Origin: Pogonophryne albipinna
Taxonomy: Eukaryota; Chordata; Actinopteri; Perciformes; Artedidraconidae
Direction: 5' to 3'
Assembly: GCA_028583405.1 (NCBI GenBank)
Contig: CM053260.1
Span: forward strand, 16,205,026-16,269,025
Length of the DNA stretch: 64,000 nt
In this document: positions 1 to 11,225 of the stretch, piece by piece
Numbering within the stretch: position 1 is the first letter of the stretch
Layout of the letters: every line of letters starts with the position of its first letter
Position numbers and translations under genes: made by a program
Notes under the pieces: model-generated
Databases searched by the model: none
What the model was told of the DNA's origin: nothing
The model's input: only the letters and a program-made list of their open reading frames with translations

Positions 1-1428
1 ATATTTTATATCCATATAACGGGAAAAAACTCATTTAACTGATCTTTTTCATTTATTTTTTCAAAAAAACCACAATGCTAACAGTGAGCATCTGAATTAG
101 CCCCGAGCGAAAAATGCTAACCTATTACTGCACCGAAAATCACTCCTAGCTCCCTTATTACTTATCCTAGCTGCACATCCAACACATTGTTTATGATCGT
201 AAAGACACAGAATCTAACGGTGCCCACCTCAACACTGAAAGATACAAACTTGCGACGTTATCAACAAAAACGTACATCAAAACAAGTGGAGCTAGGTACT
301 AGCATGCGCTAGGCTAATGGCTTACCTTCCTCTTTGCCTGGTCTAAACTGGTCTTCAATGGCATTAAAACGATAAAAACGATGATGTAGTTAATCCATAG
401 GTTAATATCCAATGTGGCTGTGTCCCCTTTGAAATGTTCTGATAATCTATAAGCAATAAAACTGCAATTCCGTTATCTGCTGTCCGCTCTGTGCTCCGTG
501 TGCTCCGTGTGCTCTGGGTTCTGCTGTAATGCCTGCTGTGAGTAGTAAACAATAAATGAAGCCGCCTGCGTAAAGTACTTAAACTGGCTGGCATTCTTTA
601 TACTTTACGCAGGACCATATCTCTGGAACCCATTGGTCGATTCGTGTGATTTAGACCTTTTTCTTAACCATCAGAACCAATAGAATCGATGGGCAGTTCC
701 CAAATCAACGTAAAAATTACCATAGCGGACGTAATAGAGAAGCGAACAAAGCATATCTGAAAGTGCACGCCTGGACGGCAAAATGTTATACCCAGTATAT
801 TGCCATAAATATGATGAAGGATTATCAGTAAAAATTTCTACGTGACACAAAGACATTGGATTAACCTTGAGCGGCGTTTTTATTCCGGTGAACACAACTT
901 TTGATGACAAATCAAAAAAGGTAAAACGAAATTATTGTAATATTTTTTAAACCGGATGTTGTTTACGTTCTCTTTTCTGGCTGATAGCTCCGCAATTCGG
1001 GGGCGTACAGTGATGATATTATATGTCTGGAATCTGTGGAGTCTCAGCTTTAAATCGTATATCTTGTTTGTGCAGTTACGATAAGTAATAAGGGCATTTC
1101 TACCATGAGTGCTGTGCAAAATCCGTTAGCATTAGTTAGCATTTTTTCGCTCCATGCTAATTCAAAGGCTTGGTATTACTCTTGTGTTTCTTTTAGCTAA
1201 AAATGGTTCACATTGTCAGTTAGCGGAGTTTCTTAGCGTTAAAAGGGTATGGAACATTAATAGTTTCATAAATGTTAAGAAGCCCTGAGACATAGTCTCG
1301 TAAAAAAACTGTGGGGGGGGTCCACTGGGGGGACCCTCGGGCTTAAGAGGTTAAAGGAGAGTGACAGAGAGCATGAGAAGAAGAGGGAGAGGAAGTTTTA
1401 GCCAGCTTGATCGATGGAGTTGGCTTCT
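1..1428. other. Gene-free AT-rich sequence
   Basis: No coding region is supported here. Open frames are short and lack family resemblance. The stretch has repetitive-looking AT-rich sequence, one short perfect inverted repeat (565-613) and a G-rich run near 1311-1335. It may be debris of an unrecognised mobile element, but no termini or target-site duplications could be matched. Confidence 0.5.
565..613. repeat. 13-bp perfect inverted repeat
   Basis: CCTGCGTAAAGTA (565-577) is repeated in perfect inverse complement at 601-613, separated by 23 bp. It could form a hairpin or mark a transposon excision or insertion junction. No function is assigned. Confidence 0.7.
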
Positions 1429-1672
1429 GGTGCAGTGACGCGTCCTAAAACCCTTTTATAATCTATCGATTAGATTTATGATTCGAAAATTATAAAAGTA
1501 GGGTAGACATGTGGAGATTATCCGGCTGAACAAAACGTGCATTTATCAAACAGATTTGTTTTCCACAGACCTTATTTCCAGCTATTTTCCAAAACCCTGT
1601 GGAGAAATCCCATTGCTTTTTGTGGAGGGAACCAGCAGCTTACTTCCTGGTTTTAGGACGCGTCACTGCACC
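1429..1672. mobile_element. MITE with 24-bp perfect terminal inverted repeats
   Basis: The 244-bp element is bounded by GGTGCAGTGACGCGTCCTAA (first 20 of 24 bp, 1429-1452) and its exact inverse complement at 1649-1672. It is flanked on both sides by TCT (1426-1428 and 1673-1675), which fits a 3-bp target-site duplication. It has no transposase. A 3-bp duplication is usual for PIF/Harbinger elements, although the target there is normally TWA, so the superfamily is an inference. The perfect arms suggest fairly recent mobility. Confidence 0.65.
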
Positions 1673-1779
1673 TCTCAATATGATGCCAATACAAACAAGG
1701 TCTTCTGTCGGCTCTGTACATCAATGTCGACCTATGCTGACAAGTAAGTGAAGAGTAGACAATATAAAGGTATTAGCTA

Positions 1780-2452
1780 TACCTCCTGGCTGGTCTACCT
1801 GCATGTGCCATCCGACCTCTGCAGCTCATCCAGAATGCAGCGGCTCGTCTGGTCTTCAACCTTCCTAAATGTTCCCACACCACTCCGCTCCTCCGCTCCC
1901 TTCACTGGCTTCCAGTAACTGCTAGAATCCACTTCAAGACAATGGTACTTGCGTACCATGCTGAGAATGGATCTGGCCCTTCCTACATCCAGGACATGGT
2001 TAAACTGTACACCCCAGCACGTGCACTCCGCTCTGCATCAGCCAAACGACTCGCTGCACCCTCGCTGCGAGGGGGACCCAAGTTCCCATCAGCAAAGGCA
2101 CGTGGGTTTGCTATCCTGGCTCCAAAATGGTGGAATGAGCTCCCCATTGACATCAGGACAGCAGAAAGCTTACACACCTTCTGGCGCAGACTGAAAACTC
2201 ATCTCTTTCGACTCCACTTCGAGCGATAGAATTACTAACAATGAACTGCTAACAAAGCACTTATATACTAATAAAGGACTGGCTTATCTATAGCCAGTTG
2301 AGTAGCACTTGAAATGTTTGGCTCTATGAAACCTGAAGTACTTATATGATTCTGTTTTCTTCAAGGTTGTGTCTTCCTGGTCAAATGCACTTATTGTAAG
2401 TCACTTTTGATAAAAGCGTCAGCTAAATGCAATGTAATGTAATGTAATAGCT
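1780..2452 (+). mobile_element. L2-type LINE, 5'-truncated 3' end
   Basis: The plus strand encodes the C-terminal end of a LINE ORF2 from about 1815, including the LQLIQNAAARLV block, an HWLPV block and WNELPIDIR, and ends at a stop at 2227-2229. It is followed by a roughly 200-bp 3' UTR with the phrase GATAAAAGCGTCAGCTAAATG and a short tail of TGTAA-type repeats (about 2432-2448). This tail is typical of fish L2-clade LINEs and the SINEs that use them. The copy lacks endonuclease and the RT core, so it is a dead-on-arrival insertion. It belongs to a different subfamily from the L2 fragment at 3376-5396. Confidence 0.8.
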
Positions 2453-3290
2453 ATAGGGAAATGTCCCAGCAGTTTAGGATAATGAAGGTTCTAATCTAAT
2501 CTGCTACATAGCCATTATTTCTAACTCCTAATGACAGGAAGGCAGAAAGCGCATTATACAAATAATAATACTCATAATAATAGCAGACATTTTTTAACAA
2601 TGACCACAATATCATTATTTTAATAAACCAAATATGAACAATTGAGGAAAATGAGGAAGACCTGATTATTCAAATGTTGTAGTACAAGTAGTAATGTAGT
2701 TAGTGCATAAATTACTATTGCAACAAATGTGTTAATTTTCTTCATTATTAGTCGAACATTTTTTGGACGAATGCTCCGGGCCAGTGGTTACAATGGTGGT
2801 GCCAGTGATAATACAATTCCACCGGCCCGGAGGGCCAGTGGCATTTTACCCTTAATGTCTACCCCTGAACATTTACTGACTTTTTTAGGATAGCTTAAAG
2901 TAATGTTGTAAAACTACAACCGGGGGCCTTACAGGGTTAAGGGCTATTATTTATTGTTATTTACTTTAAGATGTTTATTCTTAACCTATCATTTAATTTA
3001 AAAACTCTTATTTAAATGATGTGTGTGTGTCACTGTATTCCTGATGATACACTGAGAGAATGAGCCCATAGTGCTGCTGATCACCATAAGCTAAATAGTC
3101 TGTATATTGCATTACATTTGTATAATGTAAGCTTCGTTGATACTTTGCCTGCAGGAATACGAAAAAAATAGTTAGATATACTGAATATTATTTGATCTAT
3201 TCCACCACTTAATCCCAAATAATGTAGAGGTGTGTTGTAGGTGCCTTAAATAACCCCTTATTTTATAGTGAGATGTATTTTTATGTTCAC
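2453..3290. other. Gene-free AT-rich spacer
   Basis: No coding sequence is supported. The only structure noted is an imperfect 14-bp inverted repeat, 2774-2787 with 2819-2832 (one mismatch), rich in CCGGGCC. Confidence 0.4.
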
Positions 3291-3296
3291 ATAATA

Positions 3297-3374
3297 GTGA
3301 TTTCAATGCCACCCCAAAATGATCACTGGTTCCATCCTGGCCACCCCACTGAAAATGTCCTGGCTCCGCCACTG
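3297..3374. mobile_element. Remnant of a hAT-like element end
   Basis: CTGGCTCCGCCACTG ending at about 3374, preceded by CCACCCC-rich sequence, resembles the right terminus of hAT-type DNA transposons common in fish (inverse complement CAGTGGCGGAGCCAG). No matching left end or 8-bp duplication was found, so this is only a truncated end abutting the L2 fragment. Confidence 0.35.
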
Positions 3375-3375
3375 G

Positions 3376-5396
3376 AGACTTGGCCTTTATAATTTGGAAT
3401 TGAAAAACGCTATCGTTCTTCTCTGACATCATTACCAAAAACAAAAACAACGCACGTGCCTTGTTTGCTACCGTTGACAGACTAACTAACCCCCCAGTGT
3501 CAGTAGCCTCTGAATTTCTATCCACCAGGGCGTGCAATGATTTTGCCTCCTTCTTCACTGACAAAATTCAGAAAATCAGACAAGCAGTCAGTGCCTCTGC
3601 ATCAGGAACAGCAAATGTGTTGTCTCTGTGTCCACTTAACATCAATTCAAACACCATGACACAATTCCATCAGATTAATGATAAAAACCTAGAGGACATT
3701 ATTCAACTTCTGAAATCCTCCTCCTGCTGCCTTGGTATTATTCCAACAGGATTTTTCAAAGATGTTTTGCCTTGCATGGCCTCAGATCTACTTCATATAG
3801 TAAACAAATCTCTTCACTCAGGTATTTGTCCACTGGCCCTGAAAACTGCTGTCATTAAACCGCTCTTAAAAAAGAATAATCTAGATGCTTCAGTAATGAA
3901 CAATCACAGGCCCATATCAAACCTCCCATTTCTAGGTAAAATCATTGAAAAAGTTGTTTTTCAACAGTTGAGTAACTTCTTGCATTTAAATAACTGTTTG
4001 GATGTGTTCCAGTCAGGCTTTCGTCCAAACCACAGCACTGAGACTGCTCTTGTAAAGGTCTTTAATGACATCCACTTAAACACAGACAGTGGCAGAACTT
4101 CAGTGTTAGTATTACTAGATCTCAGTGCTGCGTTTGACACTGTTGACCACAGCATATTACTAGACCGACTGGAAAACTGGGTGGGACTTTCGGAAACAGT
4201 TCTAAATTGGTTTGAATCCTACTTAAAGGACAGAAACAACTTTGTTTCTATTGGTAAATACACATCTGAGTTGACAAATATGACATGTGGGGTACCTCAA
4301 GGCTCCATCTTGGGGCCTCTTCTCTTTAACGTCTACATGCTACCACTGGCTCAGATAATGAAGAACAACAAAGTAAGTTACCATAGCTATGCGGATGACA
4401 CACACATTTACGTAACAATTTCACCAGGAGACTATGCTCCAATTCAAACACTGAGTTAGTGCATTGAACAAATCAATGACTGGATGTGTCAGAACTTTCT
4501 CCAATTAAACAAAGATAAAACTGAGTTAATGGTTTTTGGAGCCAAGGCAGAACGTATAAAAGTTAGCGCTGAGCTTCAGTCTGCAATGTTCAAAACAACA
4601 GATAAAGCCAGAAATCTAGGTGTAGTCATGGACTCCGACCTGAGTTTCAACAGTCACAATAAAACAGTTACTAAATCAGCCTACTATCACCTAAAGAATA
4701 TATCTAGGATTAAAAGACTAATGTCACAGCAGGATTTGGAAAAACGTGTCCATGCTTTTATCTTCAGTAGACTGGACTACTGCAATGGTGTCTTCACAGG
4801 TCTCACTAAAAAATCTATTAGAAAGCTGCAGCTGATTCAGAACGCTGCTGCTCGAGTCCTCACTAACACTAAGAAAGTGGATCACATCACTCCTGTTCTG
4901 AAGTCTTTACACTGGCTTCCTGTGTGTCAAAGAATAGATTTCAAAATACTGCTGCTGGTTTATAAAGCACTGATAAATACATTTCTGACCTACTGCTAAA
5001 TTATGAACCATCCAGATCTCTCAGGTCTTCAGGGACTGGTCAGCTTTCTGTCCCCAGAGTCAGAACTAAACATGGTAAAGCAGCGTTCAGTTATTATGCT
5101 CCAAATATCTGGAACAAACTCCCAGAAACCTGCAGGTCCGCTGCAACTCTTACTACTTTTAAATCCAGGCTGAAGACTTTTCTTTTTGTCGCTGCTTTTA
5201 ATTGAGCTATTCATATCTTAGACTGCACTGTAACTTTTATCCATGTATTTTTTCTTTTAATGTTTATTTTATTAGCTTTTCTTTTTAATGATTTTAAATG
5301 CCATTTTCTTAATGTCTTTCATTTTTTGTAAAGCACTTTGCCTTGTGTTGAAAAGTGCTATATAAATAAACTTGCCTTGCCTTGCCTTGCCTTGCT
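3376..5396 (+). mobile_element. L2-type LINE with reverse transcriptase, 5'-truncated
   Basis: The element carries the RT half of ORF2 and ends in the 3' UTR phrase GTGCTATATAAATAAACTTG followed by a (TTGCC)n tail (about 5372-5396). This end is characteristic of teleost L2/CR1-group LINEs, which end in short tandem repeats rather than poly-A. There is no endonuclease domain, so the insertion is 5'-truncated. Its last about 920 bp (from 4479) are the start of a tandem duplication repeated at 6460. A Rex3 fragment is joined directly to the TTGCC tail. Confidence 0.85.
3415..5204 (+). pseudogene. L2-type LINE ORF2 reverse transcriptase, broken
   Basis: The reading frame runs from about 3415 through the RT fingers and palm. 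Visible blocks are HRPISNLPFLGKIIEKV, FRPNHSTETAL, DLSAAFDTVDHSILL, GVPQGSILGPLLF and the catalytic SYADDTHIY (YADD codons about 4388-4399). Two lesions inactivate it: an in-frame TAG at 4457-4459, and a 13-bp deletion near 4968 relative to the second copy that shifts the frame before the C-terminal block. Coding similarity resumes after each, up to the stop near 5203. In an intact element it would copy its own RNA at a nicked target site; here it is a fossil. Confidence 0.85.
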
Positions 5397-5920
5397 TTAC
5401 TGCACCGTTGTGACGAAAAGAGAGCTGAGCCAGAAGGCAAAGCTCTCTGTCTACCGGGCCATTTTCGTTCCTACCCTCACCTATGGTCATGAAGGATGGG
5501 TCATGACCAAAAGAACGAGATCGCGGATACAAGCGGCCGAGATGGGTTTTCTCTGCAGGGTGGCTGGTGTCTCCCTTAGGGATAAGGTGAGAAGTTCGGT
5601 CATCCCGGAGGGACTCGGAGTTGAACCGCTCCTCCTTCGCGTCGAAAGGAGCCAGTTGAATTAGTTCGGGCACCTAGTAAGGATGTCACCTGGGCGCCTC
5701 CCTAGGGAGGTGTTCCAGGCACGTCCAGCTGGGAAGAGACCAAGGGGTAGACCTAGGACCAGGTGGAGGGATTATATCTCTTCGCTGGCCTGGGAGCGCC
5801 TTGGGATCCCCCAGTCAGAGCTGGTTGATGTGGCCAGGGAAAGGAAAATGTGGGGCTCTCTGCTAGAACTGCTACCTCCGCAACCCGACCACGGATAAGC
5901 GGGAGAAGATGGATGGATGG
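5397..5920 (+). pseudogene. Rex3 (RTE-clade) LINE 3' end, duplicate 1
   Basis: The plus strand encodes the C-terminal end of a Rex3-type RT ORF: VYRAIFVPTLTYGHEGWVMT, RSRIQAAEMGFLCRVAG, GRLPREVFQARP and RPRGRPRTRWRDYISSLAWE. It ends at a stop near 5896-5898, followed by a GATG-repeat tail (GATGGATGGATGG). Short GATG-type tails are typical of Rex3. The frame is interrupted by an in-frame TAG at 5662-5664 where the second copy has TGG (Trp). The fragment is 5'-truncated and directly follows the L2 TTGCC tail. Confidence 0.85.
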
Positions 5921-6459
5921 TATGTACTTTTAACATTTAAATCTCTCACGACAATCAGCCATCCATTCTTGCCAAGTGGTTTGAAATTGCCCTTTCAGAC
6001 CATTCGACAAAGTATTTGCTGCAGCTCTGAAACCTATCATTACCAATAGCTAACCCCACGCCATGGCAGGTGTTGCTGCATCAAGGGATTGTTATTACTT
6101 GTTCTAAAACCCAGAAACAAGCAGAGCTTAAACCATGTTGAGTTTCTCTACATCTGGGAAGCCTTCATACATTGTAAAATGTTTGGAAATGGACAGGCGC
6201 TTAAGCGCTTTAAAGACATATTCCCCAGTTGTGATTAAGCATCTTCGCTAACCTCCACCATTGTTATTTTGAGTGAACAGTTGCTTCTCTGTGACATGCC
6301 ACACATACATTTACATTTTTCTCTCAACGTTGAAACTGGACGATTAATTGAGCAGTTTTATTAAATAGGACAAAAACATGCGTGATGCAGAAAGAACGAG
6401 TTGGCTACTTGTATACAAATAATTAACTAACAACTTAAAATGTATATACTAATACAATG
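5921..6459. other. Non-LINE flank inside duplication unit 1
   Basis: About 540 bp of AT-rich sequence without a recognisable gene or transposon end. It is present again, nearly identical, at 7915-8453, which shows that the duplication carried host flank along with the LINE pieces. Confidence 0.6.
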
Positions 6460-7390
6460 ACTGGATGTGTCAGAACTTTCTCCAATTAAACAAAGATAAA
6501 ACTGAGTTAATGGTTTTTGGAGCCAAGGCAGAACGTATAAAAGTTAGCGCTGAGCTTCAGTCTGCAATGTTCAAAACAACAGATAAAGCCAGAAATCTAG
6601 GTGTAGTCATGGACTCTGACCTGAGTTTCAACAGTCACATTAAAACAGTTACTAAATCAGCCTACTATCACCTAAAGAATATATCTAGGATTAAAAGACT
6701 AATGTCACAGCAGGATTTGGAAAAACGTGTCCATGCTTTTATCTTCAGTAGACTGGACTACTGCAATGGTGTCTTCACAGGTCTCACTAAAAAATCTATT
6801 AGAAAGCTGCAGCTGATTCAGAACGCTGCTGCTCGAGTCCTCACTAACACTAAGAAAGTGGATCACATCACTCCTGTTCTGAAGTCTTTACACTGGCTTC
6901 CTGTGTGTCAAAGAATAGATTTCAAAATACTGCTGCTGGTTTATAAAGCACTGAATGGTTTAGGCCCAAAATACATTTCTGACCTACTGCTAAATTATGA
7001 ACCATCCAGATCTCTCAGGTCTTCAGGGACTGGTCAGCTTTCTGTCCCCAGAGTCAGAACTAAACATGGTAAAGCAGCGTTCAGTTATTATGCTCCAAAT
7101 ATCTGGAACAAACTCCCAGAAACCTGCAGGTCCGCTGCAACTCTTACTACTTTTAAATCCAGGCTGAAGACTTTTCTTTTTGTCGCTGCTTTTAATTGAA
7201 CTATTCATATCTTAGACTGCACTGTAACTTTTATCCATGTATTTTTTCTTTTAATGTTTATTTTATTAGCTTTTCTTTTTAATGATTTTAAATGCCATTT
7301 TCTTAATGTCTTTCATTTTTTGTAAAGCACTTTGCCTTGTGTTGAAAAGTGCTATATAAATAAACTTGCCTTGCCTTGCCTTGCCTTGCT
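6460..7390 (+). pseudogene. L2-type LINE ORF2 C-terminal region, duplicate 2
   Basis: Unit 2 starts in the middle of the RT gene, just after the YADD region, and stays open from 6465 to the stop at 7197-7199 (244 residues). It contains MCQNFLQLNKDKTEL, the RLDYCNGV block, QLIQNAAARVL, LKSLHWLPV and WNKLPETCR. It retains the 13 bp lost from unit 1, so the C-terminal frame is intact. It has no RT palm, so no activity is possible. The 3' UTR and TTGCC tail follow. Confidence 0.85.
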
Positions 7391-7914
7391 TTACTGCACC
7401 GTTGTGACGAAAAGAGAGCTGAGCCAGAAGGCAAAGCTCTCTGTCTACCGGGCCATTTTCGTTCCTACCCTCACCTATGGTCATGAAGGATGGGTCATGA
7501 CCAAAAGAACGAGATCGCGGATACAAGCGGCCGAGATGGGTTTTCTCTGCAGGGTGGCTGGTGTCTCCCTTAGGGATAAGGTGAGAAGTTCGGTCATCCC
7601 GGAGGGACTCGGAGTTGAACCGCTCCTCCTTCGCGTCGAAAGGAGCCAGTTGAATTGGTTCGGGCACCTAGTAAGGATGTCACCTGGGCGCCTCCCTAGG
7701 GAGGTGTTCCAGGCACGTCCAGCTGGGAAGAGACCAAGGGGTAGACCTAGGACCAGGTGGAGGGATTATATCTCTTCGCTGGCCTGGGAGCGCCTTGGGA
7801 TCCCCCAGTCAGAGCTGGTTGATGTGGCCAGGGAAAGGAAAATGTGGGGCTCTCTGCTAGAACTGCTACCTCCGCAACCCGACCACGGATAAGCGGGAGA
7901 AGATGGATGGATGG
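7391..7914 (+). pseudogene. Rex3 (RTE-clade) LINE 3' end, duplicate 2
   Basis: Same fragment as at 5397-5920, but uninterrupted: the frame runs to a stop at 7890-7892 and has Trp where duplicate 1 has a nonsense codon. It ends in the GATG tail at 7914. The element is 5'-truncated and non-functional. Confidence 0.85.
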
Positions 7915-10900
7915 TATGTACTTTTAACATTTAAATCTCTCACGACAATCAGCCATCCATTCTTGCCAAGTGGTTTGAAATTGCCCTTTCAGACCATTCG
8001 ACAAAGTATTTGCTGCTGCTCTGAAACCTATCATTTCCAATAGCTAACCCCACACCATGGCAGGTGTTGCTGCATCAAGGGATTGTTATTACTTGTTCTA
8101 AAACCCAGCAACAAGCAGAGCTTAAACCATGTTGAGTTTCTCTACATCTGGGAAGCCTTCATACATTGTAAAATGTTTGGAAATGGACAGGCGCTTAAGC
8201 GCTTTAAAGACATATTCCCCAGTTGTGATTAAGCATCTTCGCTAACCTCCACCATTGTTATTTTGAGTGAACAGTTGCTTCTCTGTGACATGCCACACAT
8301 ACATTTACATTTTTCTCTCAACGTTGAAACTGGACGATGAATTGAGCAGTTTTATTAAATAGGACAAAAACATGCGTGATGCAGAAAGAACGAGTTGGCT
8401 ACTTGTATACAAATAATTAACTAACAACTTAAAATGTATATACTAATACAATGCCCGACTGCTACTTAATGGATTTTGGACATATTTGAATATCTATCTC
8501 CGATGCATGTGCATTGGGAAATTTTACTTGAGACTTGCGAAAAACATACACATTTCTCTTTCTCAGCATCACAATTTGAATGTATTAATCATACTAATGT
8601 TTCAGTCCCTCTGGACCTTTTTCAAAAGTTGTGTTACCTGTGGACAGAGCCAAGCTGGCTGTTTCCAGTCTTTGCGTGAAGGTAAGTTACTGCTGGCTTT
8701 AGCTTCATAATGAATAGTATCAATCTTTTCAATGCAGCTCTTGGCAAGAAAGCAAATGAGCATATTTCCCAAAAATCTTTGAACTATTCTTTGACACTAA
8801 CCTGGTACTTGGAGAAAACCAAACCTTTTGTCTGGGTAAAATAAGCTATTTTGCTATTTGGTTTACAACATGTATGAAGTTTTGTACATGAACATTTAGC
8901 AATTGTAATGCTTGGTAAACAATGGTGTCTTGCATTCTTATGTGGGATGAGACACACACAAAAAAAAACCTTAGTAATGTTTAACAGATGGCATAAGTTT
9001 GCCTCTCTTACAAATGGACTCATGTAAAAAAACATGTGCGTTTGTTCTGTTTTTTGCCAACAATGAAGAAACTGACAAATCACAAAATCACAAAACCCTC
9101 TTTTATAAGGCCCTCATTATATAATAGTGTTGAACCGTTGATAAGCAGTTGGCATTTCACAGTAGGCCACCATGGCATTAGTTCCTTAAGTGCATTCTGC
9201 CTTTGAAATAATTTAGGGCCTTTAACCCACTTTGTATAAGACTGCATAAGATGCCGGTCAATTGCCTAAACGACATTTGTGACAAACTAATGGTTTAACA
9301 TTTTTTGATTTTGAATGCTGTTGATGGACACCACAAAGGAAGGAGCACATAAGCATAGCAGCCTCTGTGCTGGTAGCTGGTCCACACCACTAAAGAACAG
9401 TAATGGTTATAATTCCAATAAAGAGAAAATCCAAGGTCACACTGTGAACTTCCTCCCCATCAGAAGACTACAGAGACTGGCTGAGAGAGTGCATAATATC
9501 CTCACAGCTATTTTTACCCTCAAATTAAAATCTATGACATGTTGAAATGACTGCAGTGTGCAAGAGGGGTATTCAAAGCAGACACTAATGACGCTTATTA
9601 ATGGCGTGAATGAAGTCTTGACAGGTCGTGTGTCATTCTGCAGGCAATGCTCCACTGGCATAATGGCTAATGTAAGTGGGGATAATTATATATATTATAC
9701 CCTGTCTTATGGTATTTTGGCAGGAGTATGAGGAGCCAGGCAGTTAGAGAGGAGAGTGAAAGCGCTTGCTCTTTTTGAGACAGAGATGTGCATGTGTGTG
9801 TTGGTGTGTGTGGCACACACATGTATGTGTTCACCCTCATCTTCAGCAATGGTCCAGGTGATGAACAATAGTAAGACAACAGCACCAAACAGTGGTTGAA
9901 CAAGATGCCTGCATAAATAGACAGGCATCAGATAAGCAACATTCACAACATCTGTTTTCTGTGCTTCGTTCCAGGCAAATACGCAATGCTCAGACACAAT
10001 GATCAAATAAATAAATAAAACAGAACAGTTGACAGTACCCATGTGGAAAGTGAATGCGTGTGATGTATTGTGGTTTGCTTGCTTTGTCTGAGGGAGAGAC
10101 AAGCAATGACCATTACATCCATGTTGGAGGCCCTGAGCTGTCAGGAAGAGCCTCGTAGATCAGAAGAGAGAAAAGGGGGAGAAGAGGAAAAAAGACAGCA
10201 TTTGGTTAAAATGGAAAGTAAATCAAATAGAAAATAATAATAACAGTTATTATTGTCATTGTCCTAATTGGATAATCATGAGTATAATCCCTTATTTCAA
10301 AAAGAAGAGGTAGAAGGTTTTTATCTTAAATAGTAATTGCACCGTTATTTTCCCAATTATAAAAGTTAAATATACGGATAAGGAGAGACTTTAAAATGAG
10401 AAGTTATTGGGTAATTTTGTGTAAACTAATACAAATCTTAAAATTAAAAGAATTCTTCGCACTCTAGCTTTTTATATAAATAAAATGATTGTCTTAGTGC
10501 TGTTTACAACACGTTGTAACACCTTATGTATTCATTTTAGGATGAATATAACGATGATAATTATGGTTGTTTTTTCCAAGTATATCCATATGAATTCCAC
10601 TACATTAGAGCACACACTATCACATTGTATTCTGCTTAATTCAGTTCAATTAAGTTAACTACAACTCTATTCATCCATAAGAGCCAATGTATACAGCAAC
10701 TCGCCAACCAGGTCAACACATACAGCTGAGTGCAGGGAGAACAGGCACAGCTGCGAGGGGCCAGTGGGAGGTGGTAGTGGAAGGGGGGTGGGGGGCTGGC
10801 TGACTGGATCTTGGTGGATCTCTCCTCTCTGTGATGTTGGCGGGAGAGAGTTGGCTAATTGGAAGCCCGGCGGTAAAAGCTGTTCATTAATGCCTGTGCC

Positions 10901-11099
10901 TCTTGGACTCCCTGCTCAAACACCTTGCCTCCTTTATCTCTGTATTTACCCACTCCCCCCCCCCCCAAATCCCAACACAGGAACTCAGAACACATCGAGG
11001 GTTCAACATGGAACGAGTGGGGGAAAAGAAGGGAGAGAAAGAGAAGAGGGGAGGGGGAGAAAAAGCAGGGAGAGAGGGAGAGAAAGGGTAACTTATGCT

Positions 11100-11225
11100 C
11101 AGTGGGAATTAACAAAGCACTTAGTAATTAAATCTAAATTGACATTCTGGTAATTAGCCTCTTGATTAGGAGCAATAACACAATTAGCCAACCAGTCTTT
11201 GCTAATTGTTAATTAGTATAAGCAA
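11100..11225. promoter_or_regulatory. Cluster of homeobox-type ATTA/TAAT cores
   Basis: At least eight ATTA/TAAT cores fall in about 125 bp, including TAATTAGC at 11151, CAATTAGCC at about 11181 and TTAATTAG at about 11209. Such clusters are common in vertebrate developmental enhancers. No conservation data are available here, so this is a candidate only. Confidence 0.25.

Larger units (their letters stand above)
4479..8453. repeat. Recent tandem duplication, two units of about 1.98 kb
   Basis: 4479-6459 (1981 bp) is repeated head-to-tail at 6460-8453 (1994 bp). Each unit holds the L2 C-terminal region, the TTGCC tail, the Rex3 3' fragment and about 530 bp of non-LINE sequence. The pentamer CAATG sits at 4474-4478, 6455-6459 and 8449-8453, so the breakpoints share 5 bp of microhomology. 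By eye the units differ at about nine substitutions plus one 13-bp indel (present near 6958-6971 in unit 2, deleted near 4968 in unit 1). This is a local DNA duplication, not two retrotransposition events, because flanking sequence is copied too. Confidence 0.92.

Noticed and set aside
5272..5673. Minus-strand 133-codon frame repeated at 7266-7667
   Set aside because: Antisense shadow of the L2 3' UTR and Rex3 ORF; its duplication follows from the tandem duplication.
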